A DNA stretch of 64,000 nucleotides. Origin: JBLNCE01 sp050260415. GTDB lineage: Bacteria > Bacillota > UBA4882 > JAAYXC01. Position numbers and translations under genes: made by a program. Below the pieces are notes generated by a model. The model did no database searches. It saw only the letters and a program-made list of their open reading frames with translations, and had not been told where the DNA came from. The stretch is taken from NCBI GenBank assembly GCA_050260415.1, contig JBLNCE010000111.1, positions 1 through 64,000 of the forward strand. Direction: 5' to 3'. This document shows, one piece after another, positions 7,688 through 17,629 of the stretch (positions within the stretch are counted from its first letter, which is position 1; every line of letters starts with the position of its first letter).

Positions 7688-8629
7688 TTGGACGCGCCAT
7701 TCATCCATGAGTCGATAATGATGGCCGAGGTATGCGCCTTTTTGGCGCCGAAACCGGGCGGAGTCTATGTGGATGCGACGATCGGCGGCGCCGGACACGC
7801 GGCCCGCATCGTGGACGCCATAGCTCCGGGAGGGATGCTGATCGGTATCGACCGCGATCTGGCGGCGATCGAAGCGGCCCGCGAGCGGCTGGATGACGGG
7901 CATGTCCGGGTGGTGCTCGTGCACGATAGCTTCGCCCACCTGGCCGGCATCTTGGCGGAACTGAAAGTAGAGCGGGTCGACGGGTTGCTGCTCGATCTGG
8001 GCATCTCGTCGCCGCAGGTCGATCGGGCGGAACGCGGCTTCAGCTACCAGAAAGACGCGCCGCTGGACATGCGTATGGACCAAGGACAGTTCCTGACCGC
8101 ACGCCATCTGGTCAATGAAGCCCCCGAGGAAGAGTTGGCCCGGATAATACTCCAGTATGGCGAGGAGCGTTGGGCCAGGCGGATCGCCGCTTACATCGTC
8201 AGATCGCGCAAGGACGCGGCGATAGAAACCACCGGCCGCCTCGTCGAGATCATCAAGGCCGCGATCCCGGCCGCCGCCCGACGAAAAGGCCCCCATCCGG
8301 CCAAGAGAACCTTTCAGGCTCTGCGCATCGCAGTCAATGGCGAGCTCGACGCCCTGCGGTCGGTATTGGTCGACGGGATCGCGCATCTGGCGCCAGGCGG
8401 CCGGTTTGTGGCCATATCCTTTCATTCGTTGGAAGACCGTCTTGTCAAAGAGGAGTTTGCCAGGCAGGCCAAGTCATGCCGTTGCCCGCCGGAAAACCCG
8501 GTCTGTCAATGCGGCGGTCCCCGGCTGGAGCTTTTGACCAAGAAACCGGTTATGGCAAGCAGGGCGGAAGTGGCGGGCAACCCGCGTGCAAGGAGTGCCA
8601 AGCTACGCGCGGCGATGCGGCTGGTCTAG
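7688..8629 (+). CDS. rsmH: 16S rRNA m4C1402 methyltransferase RsmH
   Basis: This 313-aa SAM-dependent enzyme N4-methylates cytosine 1402 of 16S rRNA in the ribosomal P site. Visible motifs are HESIMMAEV at the N-terminus, the SAM site VDATIGGAGHA, GLLLDLGISSPQ, RTFQALRIAVN, and FHSLEDRLVK near the C-terminus. The TTG start at 7688 abuts the mraZ stop. The length is normal for the family. It is the second gene of the dcw operon, its usual position. Confidence 0.95.
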   Translation: MDAPFIHESIMMAEVCAFLAPKPGGVYVDATIGGAGHAARIVDAIAPGGMLIGIDRDLAAIEAARERLDDGHVRVVLVHDSFAHLAGILAELKVERVDGLLLDLGISSPQVDRAERGFSYQKDAPLDMRMDQGQFLTARHLVNEAPEEELARIILQYGEERWARRIAAYIVRSRKDAAIETTGRLVEIIKAAIPAAARRKGPHPAKRTFQALRIAVNGELDALRSVLVDGIAHLAPGGRFVAISFHSLEDRLVKEEFARQAKSCRCPPENPVCQCGGPRLELLTKKPVMASRAEVAGNPRARSAKLRAAMRLV

Positions 8630-8651
8630 GTCGAGAAAGGGAGGAATAGAG

Positions 8652-9116
8652 ATGGTGGTGGCCAGGGCCATCGTGCAAGAGGAACTGGAGTACGCAAGGC
8701 GGAAAACCAAGGTAACGGCCAGGCGGCAGAAGATGCTTTCGCTCAAGGCGTACACGGTTGTCTTCGGCGTGTGCCTGGCGCTCTTTGGCGCCAATGCCTA
8801 CTTGCACGGGCTGGTTGCGGCTTCCTCGGCGCGGATCGAGGCTCTGGCCGGCAGATTGAACACGGTGGCACGCGAAACAGCCGAGCTTGAACTGGAAGTT
8901 GCTTATCTGTCTTCTTATCCGCGCATCGCCAGGGAGGCCGAAACACAACTGGCCATGCGTTCCCCAGCGCCTGGCGAATACCGGTTTGTCGCAATTGCTC
9001 CACCTCCACGGCAGCGAATCGCCGCCACCGCGCCTCTCGCGGAACCGACCGGGCTTGTCGCTTCGTTGGGCGGTTGGCTGCGTACTTTTGGCCGCACCGA
9101 GGCGTGCGCGCGCTAA
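8652..9116 (+). CDS. ftsL: Cell division protein FtsL-like
   Basis: This 154-aa bitopic membrane protein has a basic cytoplasmic N-terminus with many Arg and Lys, one transmembrane helix (about residues 35-53), and a short coiled coil (ALAGRLNTVARETAELELEV). A Pro- and Ala-rich extracytoplasmic tail follows. Sequence conservation in FtsL is low, so the call rests on topology, size and position between rsmH and the division PBP. ATG 8652 follows GGGAGGAA. FtsL works with DivIC/FtsB and FtsQ to activate septal FtsW-PBP synthesis. Its 3' end lies upstream of the chosen PBP start. Confidence 0.8.
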   Translation: MVVARAIVQEELEYARRKTKVTARRQKMLSLKAYTVVFGVCLALFGANAYLHGLVAASSARIEALAGRLNTVARETAELELEVAYLSSYPRIAREAETQLAMRSPAPGEYRFVAIAPPPRQRIAATAPLAEPTGLVASLGGWLRTFGRTEACAR

Positions 9117-9163
9117 TCCCTGGACCGCCCCGATTCCCACCCCTTCCAGAGGAGGACCAACCC

Positions 9164-11257
9164 GTGCACGGACAGCGGGTCAAGCGGCGTACCGCGGTCA
9201 TCTTCCTTGTAACAGCGGCCTGCTTTGGCATCCTTGGCGGCCGTCTGCTTTTTTTACAGATCCTTAAGGCACCGTGGCTACAAGCGCAGGCGGAAGGCCA
9301 GCGTTTTCACCAGGTCCCCGTCGATGCGCATCGCGGTCCGATTCTGGATCGCAACGGACGCCTCCTGGCGGCCAGCGTGGACGCGGACTGCGTGGGGGCC
9401 AATCCCGCCGAGGTCGTTGATCCCGCGGCGACCGCGGCCATTCTGGCACCGATCCTGCACCTCGAGGCCGGGGATCTGGAGGCCAGATTGCGCCTCAATC
9501 AATCCTTCGTCTGGCTCAAGCGGCAGGTACGCAAGGCCGAGGCCGATCGCGTGCGCGCAAAGAAGCTGGCCGGTATCGTCGTGCTGCCAAAGGCGCAACG
9601 CTTCTATCCCAAGTATCTGGCCGGACAATTGCTGGGCTTTGCTGGCAGCGACAACCAGGGTTTGGAAGGGCTTGAGATTTACTATGACGCTCTTCTACGA
9701 GGCCAGCGAGGGTGGGACATGGCGGAGTTCAGCGCCCTGGGACGGCATATCCCCGGCGGGGAGCGGCGGTATCAAGAGCCCATCGACGGCGATACCCTGG
9801 TCTTGACCATTGACGAACGCATACAGTTCATCGCCGAACGCGAACTGGACCAGGCCGTGGCGGAGACCGGCGCCAAACGCGGCCTGGTCATCCTCATGGA
9901 TCCCGACGGGGAAATCCTCGCCATGGCTTCCCGTCCGCAGTTCGATCCCAACCGATTTCTGGATTTCCCCCCGGAGGTATGGAAAAACATCTGCGTTACC
10001 GACCAATATGAACCGGGTTCCACTTTTAAGGTGGTGACGGCGGCGGCAGCTCTCGAAGAGGGGGTCGTCAGCACCAAATCGACTTTCTTTGATCCCGGTT
10101 ACCTTACGGTCGACGACCGCCACCTGCACTGCTGGTATCCGGGCGGGCACGGGAGCCAGACTTTTGTCGAGGCGGTGGAGAACTCCTGCAATCCCGTCTT
10201 CGCCTCACTCGCCCTTTCCCTGGGCGCGGAACGTTTTCAGCGGTATATCAGGAGTTTCGGCTTTGGAGGCCGCACGGGGATCGACTTCCCCGGGGAAGCC
10301 ACCGGCACCGTGCCCAAGCTTACCGGGATGAAACGTGTTGAACTGGCCACGATGGGATTCGGCCAGGGCGTCTCCGTTACGCCGTTACAGCTTGTCACCG
10401 CCATGACGGCGATCGCCAACGGGGGATTCTTGGTCCGGCCGCGTCTCATGAAGGAGATCAAGAACCGCGAGGGAGAGGTGCTGCGCGAAGGCAAACGCGA
10501 GGTCGTGCGGCAGGTAATAAGCCGTCAGACGGCGGATACCATGCGGATGCTGCTCGAATCCGTGGTGGTTAACGGTTCCGGAAATCGCGCCAACATCCCC
10601 GGGTATAGGGTGGCCGGCAAGACCGGTACAGCGCAGAAGCCAGGGCGCGGCGGTTACGGCAGCGACGTGGTGGCCTCATTTCTGGGATTCGCGCCGGCGG
10701 ATCAGCCGCGCCTCGTAGGCCTCGTCGTTCTCGACGAACCTTCGTGCGGCGTGCGTTATGGCGGCGTAATCGCCGCGCCGGTCTTTGCCCGGATCATGAG
10801 CAGTGCGCTTCGTATCTTGAATGTACCCGCCAAGGTGGTGGAGGCGGTGCACGAGGACGGCAGCGGCACGGTCACCGTGCCGAACGTCATCAATCTTGCG
10901 CCTTCGGAGGGCCAGGCCATCCTGATCCGCGCCGGGCTCGTCCCAGGCTTGAAAGGTCAGGGGAGTTTCGTCTTCGATCAGGTGCCCAAGCCGGGCGCGC
11001 GCGTCCCGAGCGGAACGACCGTCTTGCTTTACTTTGATCCAGCGGAGAAGTATAATAGGTTCAATGAAAGCCCGGTGTTAGTGCCTGACTTAGCTGGACT
11101 TAAGCCGATCGCCGTGGAGAAGATCCTTATCGATCTTGGCTTGCGTCTCATCTCGGTGGGGGATGGCGTCGCCCGCGCCCAGGAGCCTAGAGCCGGGACC
11201 AAAGTTAACCCCGGGACGCCGATAACGGTTCGTTTCCTGCCGCCGGAGCAGCGCTGA
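9164..11257 (+). CDS. Class B penicillin-binding protein with two PASTA domains (FtsI/SpoVD type)
   Basis: This 697-aa transpeptidase cross-links peptidoglycan at the septum or spore cortex. One transmembrane helix (about residues 8-28) anchors it, followed by the dimerisation domain and the transpeptidase domain. The catalytic Ser286 lies in STFK, SCN is at 341-343, and KTGT starts at 486. Two PASTA domains close the protein, starting around VTVPNVINLAP and VLVPDLAGLKP. The GTG start at 9164 has GAGGAGG upstream. PASTA-tailed class B PBPs in this position are called SpoVD or PBP2B/FtsI in Bacillus, and sequence alone does not separate the two roles. It is the only PBP in the cluster. Confidence 0.9.
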   Translation: MHGQRVKRRTAVIFLVTAACFGILGGRLLFLQILKAPWLQAQAEGQRFHQVPVDAHRGPILDRNGRLLAASVDADCVGANPAEVVDPAATAAILAPILHLEAGDLEARLRLNQSFVWLKRQVRKAEADRVRAKKLAGIVVLPKAQRFYPKYLAGQLLGFAGSDNQGLEGLEIYYDALLRGQRGWDMAEFSALGRHIPGGERRYQEPIDGDTLVLTIDERIQFIAERELDQAVAETGAKRGLVILMDPDGEILAMASRPQFDPNRFLDFPPEVWKNICVTDQYEPGSTFKVVTAAAALEEGVVSTKSTFFDPGYLTVDDRHLHCWYPGGHGSQTFVEAVENSCNPVFASLALSLGAERFQRYIRSFGFGGRTGIDFPGEATGTVPKLTGMKRVELATMGFGQGVSVTPLQLVTAMTAIANGGFLVRPRLMKEIKNREGEVLREGKREVVRQVISRQTADTMRMLLESVVVNGSGNRANIPGYRVAGKTGTAQKPGRGGYGSDVVASFLGFAPADQPRLVGLVVLDEPSCGVRYGGVIAAPVFARIMSSALRILNVPAKVVEAVHEDGSGTVTVPNVINLAPSEGQAILIRAGLVPGLKGQGSFVFDQVPKPGARVPSGTTVLLYFDPAEKYNRFNESPVLVPDLAGLKPIAVEKILIDLGLRLISVGDGVARAQEPRAGTKVNPGTPITVRFLPPEQR

Positions 11258-11328
11258 CGGGATAGACTTGGCTGTTTTGGTATATACTATCAATCATACC
11301 AATCTACGATACTAACGGAGTGATCTGG

Positions 11329-12819
11329 TTGCGATTGTCAGAATTGATGCAGCCATTCCCCCTGGCCGAGCCGCTCGGCGAGCCAGGCGTGGAGGTTACC
11401 GGGCTGGCGCACGATTCGCGGGCGGTCAAGCCGGGAGATCTTTTCATCTGCGTGCGCGGTTCCAAGCATGACGGCCATGCCTTCCTCCCGCAAGCATTTG
11501 CCGCTGGCGCGGCGGCCGCCGTGGTCGAAGCGAGCGTGGCAGTGGGCGACGCGCGCCCGATCGTAAAGGTGCCGAGCGTCGAGGCGATCCTTCCTGAACT
11601 GGCGGCCAGGTTTTATGCTTATCCGGCCTCGCGCCTGCGGTTGGTGGGGGTCGTCGGGACCAACGGCAAGACAACCTCCACTTATCTCATTCGCAATATT
11701 CTCGAGTCGGCGGGTTACGGGGTCGGTCTGATCGGTACCATTCAGAATCTGGTCCGGGACCGTGCCCTGCCCGCGACGAACACGACCCCTGGCCCCTTGG
11801 AACTCCAAGCGTTGCTGGCCGAGATGGTGCAGGCCGGATGCCAGTATGCGGTCATGGAAGTGTCCTCACACGCCATCGCTTTGGGACGCACCCGCGGCTG
11901 CGAATTTACGGCCGGACTCTTTACCAATATCACCCAGGATCATCTGGATTTTCACAAGACTTTCGCGGAGTATCTCAGAGTCAAACAAAGCTTCTTCGCC
12001 AACCTCGCCAAAGAGAGCTGGGCGGTCATAAACGGTGACGACGCCGAAGCCGGCGGATTCCTGGCGGCGACCGCGGCCCGCACGCTGACCTACGGCCTTG
12101 GGCCGGACAATCTCATTCGCGCCGATCGTGTCCGGGCTGAGATCGACGGGGTCGGCTTTCAGGTGCATACCCCGGTTGGTCAGGTTCCACTGCAGATCCA
12201 CCTGACCGGCCATTTTAACGTCTATAATTCCCTGGGTGCCCTCGGCATCGGCTTGGCGCTCGGACTTGACCTCCAGACGACCGCGCGCGGGCTCGAGGCG
12301 GTCGCCGGCGTGCCCGGACGCTTTCAGATCGTGCCGGGCAGCCAGCGTTTCGGCGTGATCGTGGACTACGCGCATACGCCGGACGGTCTGGAGAACGTGC
12401 TGCGGACGGCGAGACAACTGACGAAGGGCAAGGTAATCGTGGTCTTTGGCTGCGGCGGCGACCGTGACCGCGGCAAGCGCCCGCTCATGGGGCGTGTTGC
12501 GGCAAAATACGCCGATACAATCCTCGTAACCTCGGATAACCCGCGCAGTGAAGACCCCCTCGCCATCATCAAGGAGATCGAGGCCGGTCTGGTCTCCGCG
12601 GGTAAGAAACCCCATGAATACCGGCTGATCGCCGACCGCGAGCAGGCGATTCGGACCGCGGTGGCCAGCGCCGTTCCCAACGATCTGGTGATTATCGCCG
12701 GCAAAGGCCATGAGACCTATCAGATCTTCGGCGATCGCACGATTCATTTTGACGATCGCGAAGTGGCCGCGGCCGCCCTGGAGGACAGGAAACATGGAGC
12801 TCTCGTTAGCGGAGATTAG
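11329..12819 (+). CDS. murE: UDP-MurNAc-tripeptide synthetase MurE
   Basis: This 496-aa cytoplasmic Mur ligase adds the third amino acid to UDP-MurNAc-L-Ala-D-Glu using ATP. The P-loop VGTNGKTTSTYL lies about residue 110, and the C-terminal DNPR motif (TSDNPRSEDP) is the signature of enzymes that use meso-diaminopimelate. I chose TTG 11329 (giving RLSELMQPFP) because GGAG lies 8 nt upstream. A GTG at 11320 overlaps that site. The murF start lies inside its 3' end. A gap of about 70 nt with AT-rich sequence (TATATACTAT near 11281) may hold an internal promoter, but no convincing -35 is seen. Confidence 0.95.
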   Translation: MRLSELMQPFPLAEPLGEPGVEVTGLAHDSRAVKPGDLFICVRGSKHDGHAFLPQAFAAGAAAAVVEASVAVGDARPIVKVPSVEAILPELAARFYAYPASRLRLVGVVGTNGKTTSTYLIRNILESAGYGVGLIGTIQNLVRDRALPATNTTPGPLELQALLAEMVQAGCQYAVMEVSSHAIALGRTRGCEFTAGLFTNITQDHLDFHKTFAEYLRVKQSFFANLAKESWAVINGDDAEAGGFLAATAARTLTYGLGPDNLIRADRVRAEIDGVGFQVHTPVGQVPLQIHLTGHFNVYNSLGALGIGLALGLDLQTTARGLEAVAGVPGRFQIVPGSQRFGVIVDYAHTPDGLENVLRTARQLTKGKVIVVFGCGGDRDRGKRPLMGRVAAKYADTILVTSDNPRSEDPLAIIKEIEAGLVSAGKKPHEYRLIADREQAIRTAVASAVPNDLVIIAGKGHETYQIFGDRTIHFDDREVAAAALEDRKHGALVSGD

Positions 12820-14173
12820 ACGCGCCACCGGAGGCGAGATCTTAGCCGGGACCGATCGCGTCTGCCGGCGGATCTGCATCGATTCCCGGCGGGTCGCCCC
12901 CGGGGATTTGTTTGTCGCAATCCCGGGCGAGCGCTTCGATGGTCATTGTTTCATACCCGCGGCCGTGGCCGCGGGCGCCGTCGCCGTTCTGGCCTCGCGG
13001 CCGGTCGAAGCCGCCCCCGGTACGGGGGTTATTCTTGTCCCCGATACCATTACCGCCCTCGGCGCGCTGGCACGCTGCCATCGGCGCCGATTCAGGCTGC
13101 CTGTGGTCGCGGTGACGGGCAGCATCGGCAAGACGAGCACCAAGGAGATGATCGCCTCCATCGGCGCGGTGCGTCATCGCGTCGCCAAGACGCCGGGCAA
13201 CCAGAACAACGAGATCGGCCTTCCTCTGACCCTGCTTGCTTTGGAACCCGCCGACGAACTGCTGGTGGTCGAGATGGGCATGCGCGGCCGGGGCCAGATT
13301 GCCGCCCTGGCATCGATCGCCGAGCCCACCATCGGCGTGGTGACCAATATCGGGCATACACACCTGGAACTCCTGGGCACGCAAGCGGCGATTGCCGACG
13401 CCAAGGGAGAACTCCTGGAAGCCCTCCCCGCGGACGGCACGGCGGTCATCCCGGCGGACGACGCCTTCTACCGAGCGTTAAGCGCTAAGACCAAGGCGAG
13501 GTTGTCTTCCTTCGGCTTGAGCGGTGAAGCCGGCGTGAGGGCGGAACGTTTGGCGCTGCACGCGGAGGGCAGCACATTTGACGTGACGACCCCGCGCCGG
13601 TCCAAGTACGAGGTCCGGCTCACCGTGCCCGGACGGCACCACGTGTTGAACGCGCTGGCGGCGGCCGCGGTTGCCGAGGCCCTTGGGTATTCTCCGGAAG
13701 AAGTCAAAACGGGTTTGGAAAGCTACGCGCCTGTTGGAGGACGCGGCAGCGCCTTCCGGACCGCGGCGGGCTGGACCGTCATCGACGATACGTATAACGC
13801 GAGCCCGGATTCGGTCCTCGCCGCCTTGGAGGTACTGAAAGCACGGCCGGCGGCCGGAAGGAAGATTGCCGTGCTCGGGGACATGCTCGAACTGGGCCCG
13901 GCGGCGCTCGAGGGGCACCAGAGGGTCGGGCGCGCCGCCGCCCACGCGGGACTGTCGCTGCTGCTCGCCACCGGGGACCTGGCGCGCGAATTCATCTCCG
14001 GCGCGGTGGCGGCCGGCTTCCCCGCGACCATGGCGCGATTTTACCCCGACAAGAATACACTCCTCGCCGATCTAGGGAGCCTGCTGCGCGAGGGGGATCT
14101 TGTCCTGGTCAAAGGTTCACGCGGCATGCACCTCGAAGAAGTGGTCGCGGGCATCTCCGGGTGGGCCAGATAA
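12794..14173 (+). CDS. murF: UDP-MurNAc-pentapeptide synthetase MurF
   Basis: This 459-aa Mur ligase adds D-Ala-D-Ala to UDP-MurNAc-tripeptide, completing the cytoplasmic precursor used by MraY. It shows the ATP site VTGSIGKTSTKEM, NQNNEIGLP, and DDTYNASPDS in the C-terminal half. ATG 12794 lies 26 nt inside the murE 3' end, preceded by AGGACAGGAAAC. The overlap implies coupled translation. Length and motif order are normal. Confidence 0.95.
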   Translation: MELSLAEIRRATGGEILAGTDRVCRRICIDSRRVAPGDLFVAIPGERFDGHCFIPAAVAAGAVAVLASRPVEAAPGTGVILVPDTITALGALARCHRRRFRLPVVAVTGSIGKTSTKEMIASIGAVRHRVAKTPGNQNNEIGLPLTLLALEPADELLVVEMGMRGRGQIAALASIAEPTIGVVTNIGHTHLELLGTQAAIADAKGELLEALPADGTAVIPADDAFYRALSAKTKARLSSFGLSGEAGVRAERLALHAEGSTFDVTTPRRSKYEVRLTVPGRHHVLNALAAAAVAEALGYSPEEVKTGLESYAPVGGRGSAFRTAAGWTVIDDTYNASPDSVLAALEVLKARPAAGRKIAVLGDMLELGPAALEGHQRVGRAAAHAGLSLLLATGDLAREFISGAVAAGFPATMARFYPDKNTLLADLGSLLREGDLVLVKGSRGMHLEEVVAGISGWAR

Positions 14174-14192
14174 GGGTTAGGAGGAAGTGGCA

Positions 14193-15173
14193 ATGCATAT
14201 AGATTTTATGCGCGCGCTGGTCGCGTTCGGCGGCGCGCTCTTGGTCTCGATCTTAGTCGGACGGCCGTTTCTCTATGCCTTGCGACGTCTCCGCCTGGGT
14301 CAACAGATACGCGCCGAAGGCCCCCAGTCCCACCAGGCAAAAGCCGGCACGCCCACGATGGGCGGGATAATCATCCTCACGTCTTTGAGCGTGACGATGT
14401 TGGCGCTGAGGGCCGTGCGCGGGACGGTCGCCTGGGCGTTCTTTCTAACCTTGGGTTTCGGTCTGATCGGCTTCCTGGACGACATCTTGTCGGTGACAAA
14501 AGGCCGTAATATGGGACTCAAGGCCAGGCAGAAATTATTGGGCCAGATACTGTTGGGCGGGATACTCGGCCTGTACGCCGCCAGGACCGGCCTGGGAGCC
14601 GGCTTACCGTTGCCTTTTTTCAACGGCCACGTTGACCTGGGTCCGGTTCTTACCTGCGCCGTCTCGGTCTTCGTGCTTCTTGCCGCTTCCAACGGCGTGA
14701 ATCTCACCGACGGGCTGGACGGCTTGGCCGCGGGCGCGGTGGCCATTGCCGCCATTGCCCAGGCCGTCTTGGCCTTTCTCTTCGGCCATCCCGGCCATGG
14801 TATCTTCCTGGCGGCCGTCGCCGGCGCTTGCCTCGGTTTCCTCTGGTTCAACAGCCATCCGGCGTCTGTATTCATGGGAGATACCGGCTCACTGGCACTG
14901 GGCGGGGCTCTCGGCGCGACGGTTATCCTAACCGGGACGACCTTCTTCTTTCCCTTCACCCAGGCGGTCTTCGGTCTTGAGGCGCTATCCGTCATCATCC
15001 AGGTGTTTTTTTTCCAGACCGTTCATCGGCGTGTTTTTCGCATGAGCCCGCTACACCATCATTTTGAACTGGGCGGCTGGCGCGAGGAAAAGGTCGTCGT
15101 GCGCTTCTGGCTGGCGGGCCTATTCCTTGGACTCATCGGGGTGGTGGGAGCATGGGCCGTTCTTAGGGGTTAG
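14193..15173 (+). CDS. mraY: Phospho-MurNAc-pentapeptide transferase MraY
   Basis: This 326-aa multi-pass membrane enzyme moves phospho-MurNAc-pentapeptide to undecaprenyl phosphate, making lipid I. Motifs are KAGTPTMGG, FLDDILSVTK (the Asp pair that binds Mg2+), NGVNLTDGLDGLA, FMGDTGSLALGG and PLHHHFELGGW. ATG 14193 is 8 nt after AGGAGG, and an alternative GTG at 14187 is too close to that site. The usual next gene, murD, is missing: ftsW follows after 228 bp. Confidence 0.96.
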   Translation: MHIDFMRALVAFGGALLVSILVGRPFLYALRRLRLGQQIRAEGPQSHQAKAGTPTMGGIIILTSLSVTMLALRAVRGTVAWAFFLTLGFGLIGFLDDILSVTKGRNMGLKARQKLLGQILLGGILGLYAARTGLGAGLPLPFFNGHVDLGPVLTCAVSVFVLLAASNGVNLTDGLDGLAAGAVAIAAIAQAVLAFLFGHPGHGIFLAAVAGACLGFLWFNSHPASVFMGDTGSLALGGALGATVILTGTTFFFPFTQAVFGLEALSVIIQVFFFQTVHRRVFRMSPLHHHFELGGWREEKVVVRFWLAGLFLGLIGVVGAWAVLRG

Positions 15174-15401
15174 GCCTATGGACGACGGCGCCATGTTCGG
15201 GATTGGGCCATGGGAGCATAGAATCCTATTGGGTTAATGAGCTTGCCGGTTATTTCGGCACGGGCTTGTGTTTGTGGCATAATACCTTTGATTAGCCGCG
15301 GAGTCGGGCGGCGCGGAATCGTGGCCGCAGAGAGTTCGATCCGCGGTGAATCGGGGGGTTCTTCAACGCCTCTAGTCCCCGATAGTTTGGAGGTTGACGC
15401 C

Positions 15402-16496
15402 ATGGCCACCCTCCGTCGCAGGACCCCTGATCTGATGCTGTTATTGGCGGTTCTCTCCCTGCTCGGCCTGGGATTGGTCATGGTGGCCAGCGCCAGTACC
15501 ATCCGGGGTTTGCAAAAGGGAAACGACGCCTTTTATTTCACCAAGCATCAATTGATCTACGCGGGGTTGGGTCTCATCGGCATGTTTTCCGCGATGAACG
15601 TGGATTACCATCAATGGCGGCGGTTTACCGTGCCCGCCATGATCGCCGCCCCGGTCCTGCTCGTGCTGGTCCTGGTGCTGGGCGAGAAGACCCTCGGCGC
15701 GAGACGTTGGATAAGTCTCGGCTTCGTCAATATCCAGTCCTCGGAATTCGCCAAGCTGGCCCTGATTATGGTGGTGGCCCATTATCTCGCCGAGCTTGGT
15801 GATGGGGTGCGGCATTTCGGCACGGGTGTCCTCGTTCCGTTGCTGTTTACCGGGCTTCTGGCGGCGTTGATCATGGCCGAACCGAATCTGGGCACCACGC
15901 TCGTCATATGCGCGGTGGCATTCTCCCTGATCTTCGCCGCGGGAGCGCGCCTTTGGCATCTGGGTATCTTAGCCTCCGTAGCCGTCGTGGTTCTGGCCGT
16001 CTATGCGATGAGCGCTCCTTACCGGCTAAAGCGTCTGACGACTTTCGGCAACCCGTTCAAAGACCCCCAGGGTGCCGGCTATCAGGTCATCCAGTCTCTC
16101 TATGCTCTGGGTTCGGGAGGTCCGTTCGGGGTGGGCATCGGGCGCAGCAGGCAGAAATTCAGCTATCTGCCCGAAGCGCACACGGATTATATTTTTTCGA
16201 TTATCGGCGAAGAGATGGGCCTGATCGGCACGTTGTTCGTCTTGGTCCTATTCTTCTTCGTGGTCTGGCGAGGATTGCGGGCGGCCCTCGCGGCGAAAGA
16301 CCTCTATGGCACCCTGCTTGCGGTAGGCATTACCTCGCTCATTGGTTTCCAAGCGATCCTGAACATCGGCGTCGTCACCTCAACTCTGCCGGTAACAGGT
16401 ATTACCTTGCCTTTGCTGAGCTCTGGCGGGTCATCTTTGATAGTAAGCCTTGTGGCGCTGGGTATCCTGCTCAATATCTCCAGGCAGGCATCGTGA
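15402..16496 (+). CDS. ftsW: SEDS lipid II polymerase FtsW/SpoVE
   Basis: This 364-aa SEDS-family glycosyltransferase has about ten membrane helices and polymerises lipid II together with a class B PBP. Family motifs include LGARRWISLGFVNIQSSEFAKL, AEPNLGTT, QSLYALGSGG and TDYIFSIIGEEMG, then PLLSSGGSSLIV at the end. ATG 15402 follows TTTGGAGG. It lies where murD is normally found between mraY and ftsW. The same gene position is called spoVE in Bacillus, and with only one copy visible the division and spore roles cannot be separated. Confidence 0.93.
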   Translation: MATLRRRTPDLMLLLAVLSLLGLGLVMVASASTIRGLQKGNDAFYFTKHQLIYAGLGLIGMFSAMNVDYHQWRRFTVPAMIAAPVLLVLVLVLGEKTLGARRWISLGFVNIQSSEFAKLALIMVVAHYLAELGDGVRHFGTGVLVPLLFTGLLAALIMAEPNLGTTLVICAVAFSLIFAAGARLWHLGILASVAVVVLAVYAMSAPYRLKRLTTFGNPFKDPQGAGYQVIQSLYALGSGGPFGVGIGRSRQKFSYLPEAHTDYIFSIIGEEMGLIGTLFVLVLFFFVVWRGLRAALAAKDLYGTLLAVGITSLIGFQAILNIGVVTSTLPVTGITLPLLSSGGSSLIVSLVALGILLNISRQAS

Positions 16497-16519
16497 TAAA
16501 GAATCAAGGAGGAAAACAG

Positions 16520-17629
16520 GTGCGCGTCATGATAACCGGCGGCGGAACCGGGGGGCATGTCTATCCCGGCCTCACGGTCGCACAGACCATCATGGACAAG
16601 CATCCCCAGACGGAGGTGCTCTTTGTCGGTTCCGAGCACGGACTGGAGGCGGACGTGATCCCGCGCGAGGGCTACCGGCTGGAGACGATCCCGCTGGTTG
16701 GCCTGCCGCGTAAACTGTCGCCGAAGGTCTTTTTCGCGCTCTGGCTGGCGGGGAAAGGGTTCATCGAGGCGGGCAGGATCATCCGCCGTTTCAAGCCGGA
16801 CGTCGTCATTGGTACCGGTGGTTACGTTTGCGGCCCCGTGGTTCTCGCCGCGGCGCTCGCGCGCATCCCCACCGCCATCCAGGAACAAAACGCCTTTCCC
16901 GGCCTGACCAACCGCCTGCTCGGGCGCGTGGTGTCGCGGGTATTCATTGCCTATGAGGAAGCGTCCCGCCACTTTTCCCGGACCAAGGTAATGCTGACGG
17001 GCAACCCGATCCGAAGCGACGTCATGAAGGCGGTCCGCGCCGAAGGCGCCGCGCGTCTGGGGCTGGACCCACACCTGGAGACACTCCTGGTGGTGGGTGC
17101 CAGTCAAGGAGCGCGGAGCATCAATGAAGCGCTGCTCACCGCGCTGCCCAGCCTTCTCCGTATGCAGCGGCTGCAGATCTTGCACATCACCGGCAAGCGC
17201 AACTATGAGGCGGTCAGAGAAGCCATGATCCATCTGAACCTGCCGCACGCAATGGCCGCGCGCGTCCATACCGTACCTTATCTGTACGACATGCCAGACG
17301 CTTACGGCGTGGCCGATCTGGTGGTGTCGCGCGCCGGCGCCATCAGCCTGGCGGAGATGACCGCACGCGGTCTGCCGATGGTCCTTGTTCCCTTCCCATA
17401 TGCGGCCGCCGATCATCAGACCTTCAATGCCCACGCCTTGGAGAAGCGTGGCGCGGCCAAGGTCATCGACGATCGCGCTCTGACCGGTGAGCGGCTGCTG
17501 GCGGAGGTCATGCCCCTCTTGCGCGAACCGGGGACATTGGCCCGCATGGGCAAGGCCAGTCTGGCTTGCGGCCGGCCGGATGCGGCGCGGCTGATCGCGG
17601 GCGAATTGGTCCGCCTGGCGGGGGCTTGA
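16520..17629 (+). CDS. murG: Lipid II synthase MurG
   Basis: This 369-aa GT28 glycosyltransferase adds GlcNAc to lipid I at the inner face of the membrane. The N-terminal glycine loop MITGGGTGGHVYPG and the C-terminal UDP-GlcNAc site (SRAGAISLAEMTARGLP, PYAAADHQTFNA) are clear. GTG 16520 is preceded by AAGGAGG, 24 nt after the ftsW stop. The length is normal. It acts between MraY and the SEDS polymerase encoded next to it. Confidence 0.95.
   Translation: MRVMITGGGTGGHVYPGLTVAQTIMDKHPQTEVLFVGSEHGLEADVIPREGYRLETIPLVGLPRKLSPKVFFALWLAGKGFIEAGRIIRRFKPDVVIGTGGYVCGPVVLAAALARIPTAIQEQNAFPGLTNRLLGRVVSRVFIAYEEASRHFSRTKVMLTGNPIRSDVMKAVRAEGAARLGLDPHLETLLVVGASQGARSINEALLTALPSLLRMQRLQILHITGKRNYEAVREAMIHLNLPHAMAARVHTVPYLYDMPDAYGVADLVVSRAGAISLAEMTARGLPMVLVPFPYAAADHQTFNAHALEKRGAAKVIDDRALTGERLLAEVMPLLREPGTLARMGKASLACGRPDAARLIAGELVRLAGA

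Noticed and set aside
11268..11290. TTGGCT with TATACT before murE as an internal promoter
   Set aside because: The spacing is only 9 bp, and other pairings in this AT-rich patch give poor -35 boxes.
15243..15283. CATAAT upstream of ftsW with TTGCCG
   Set aside because: The two elements are 29 bp apart and no better -35 exists, so no promoter is called.
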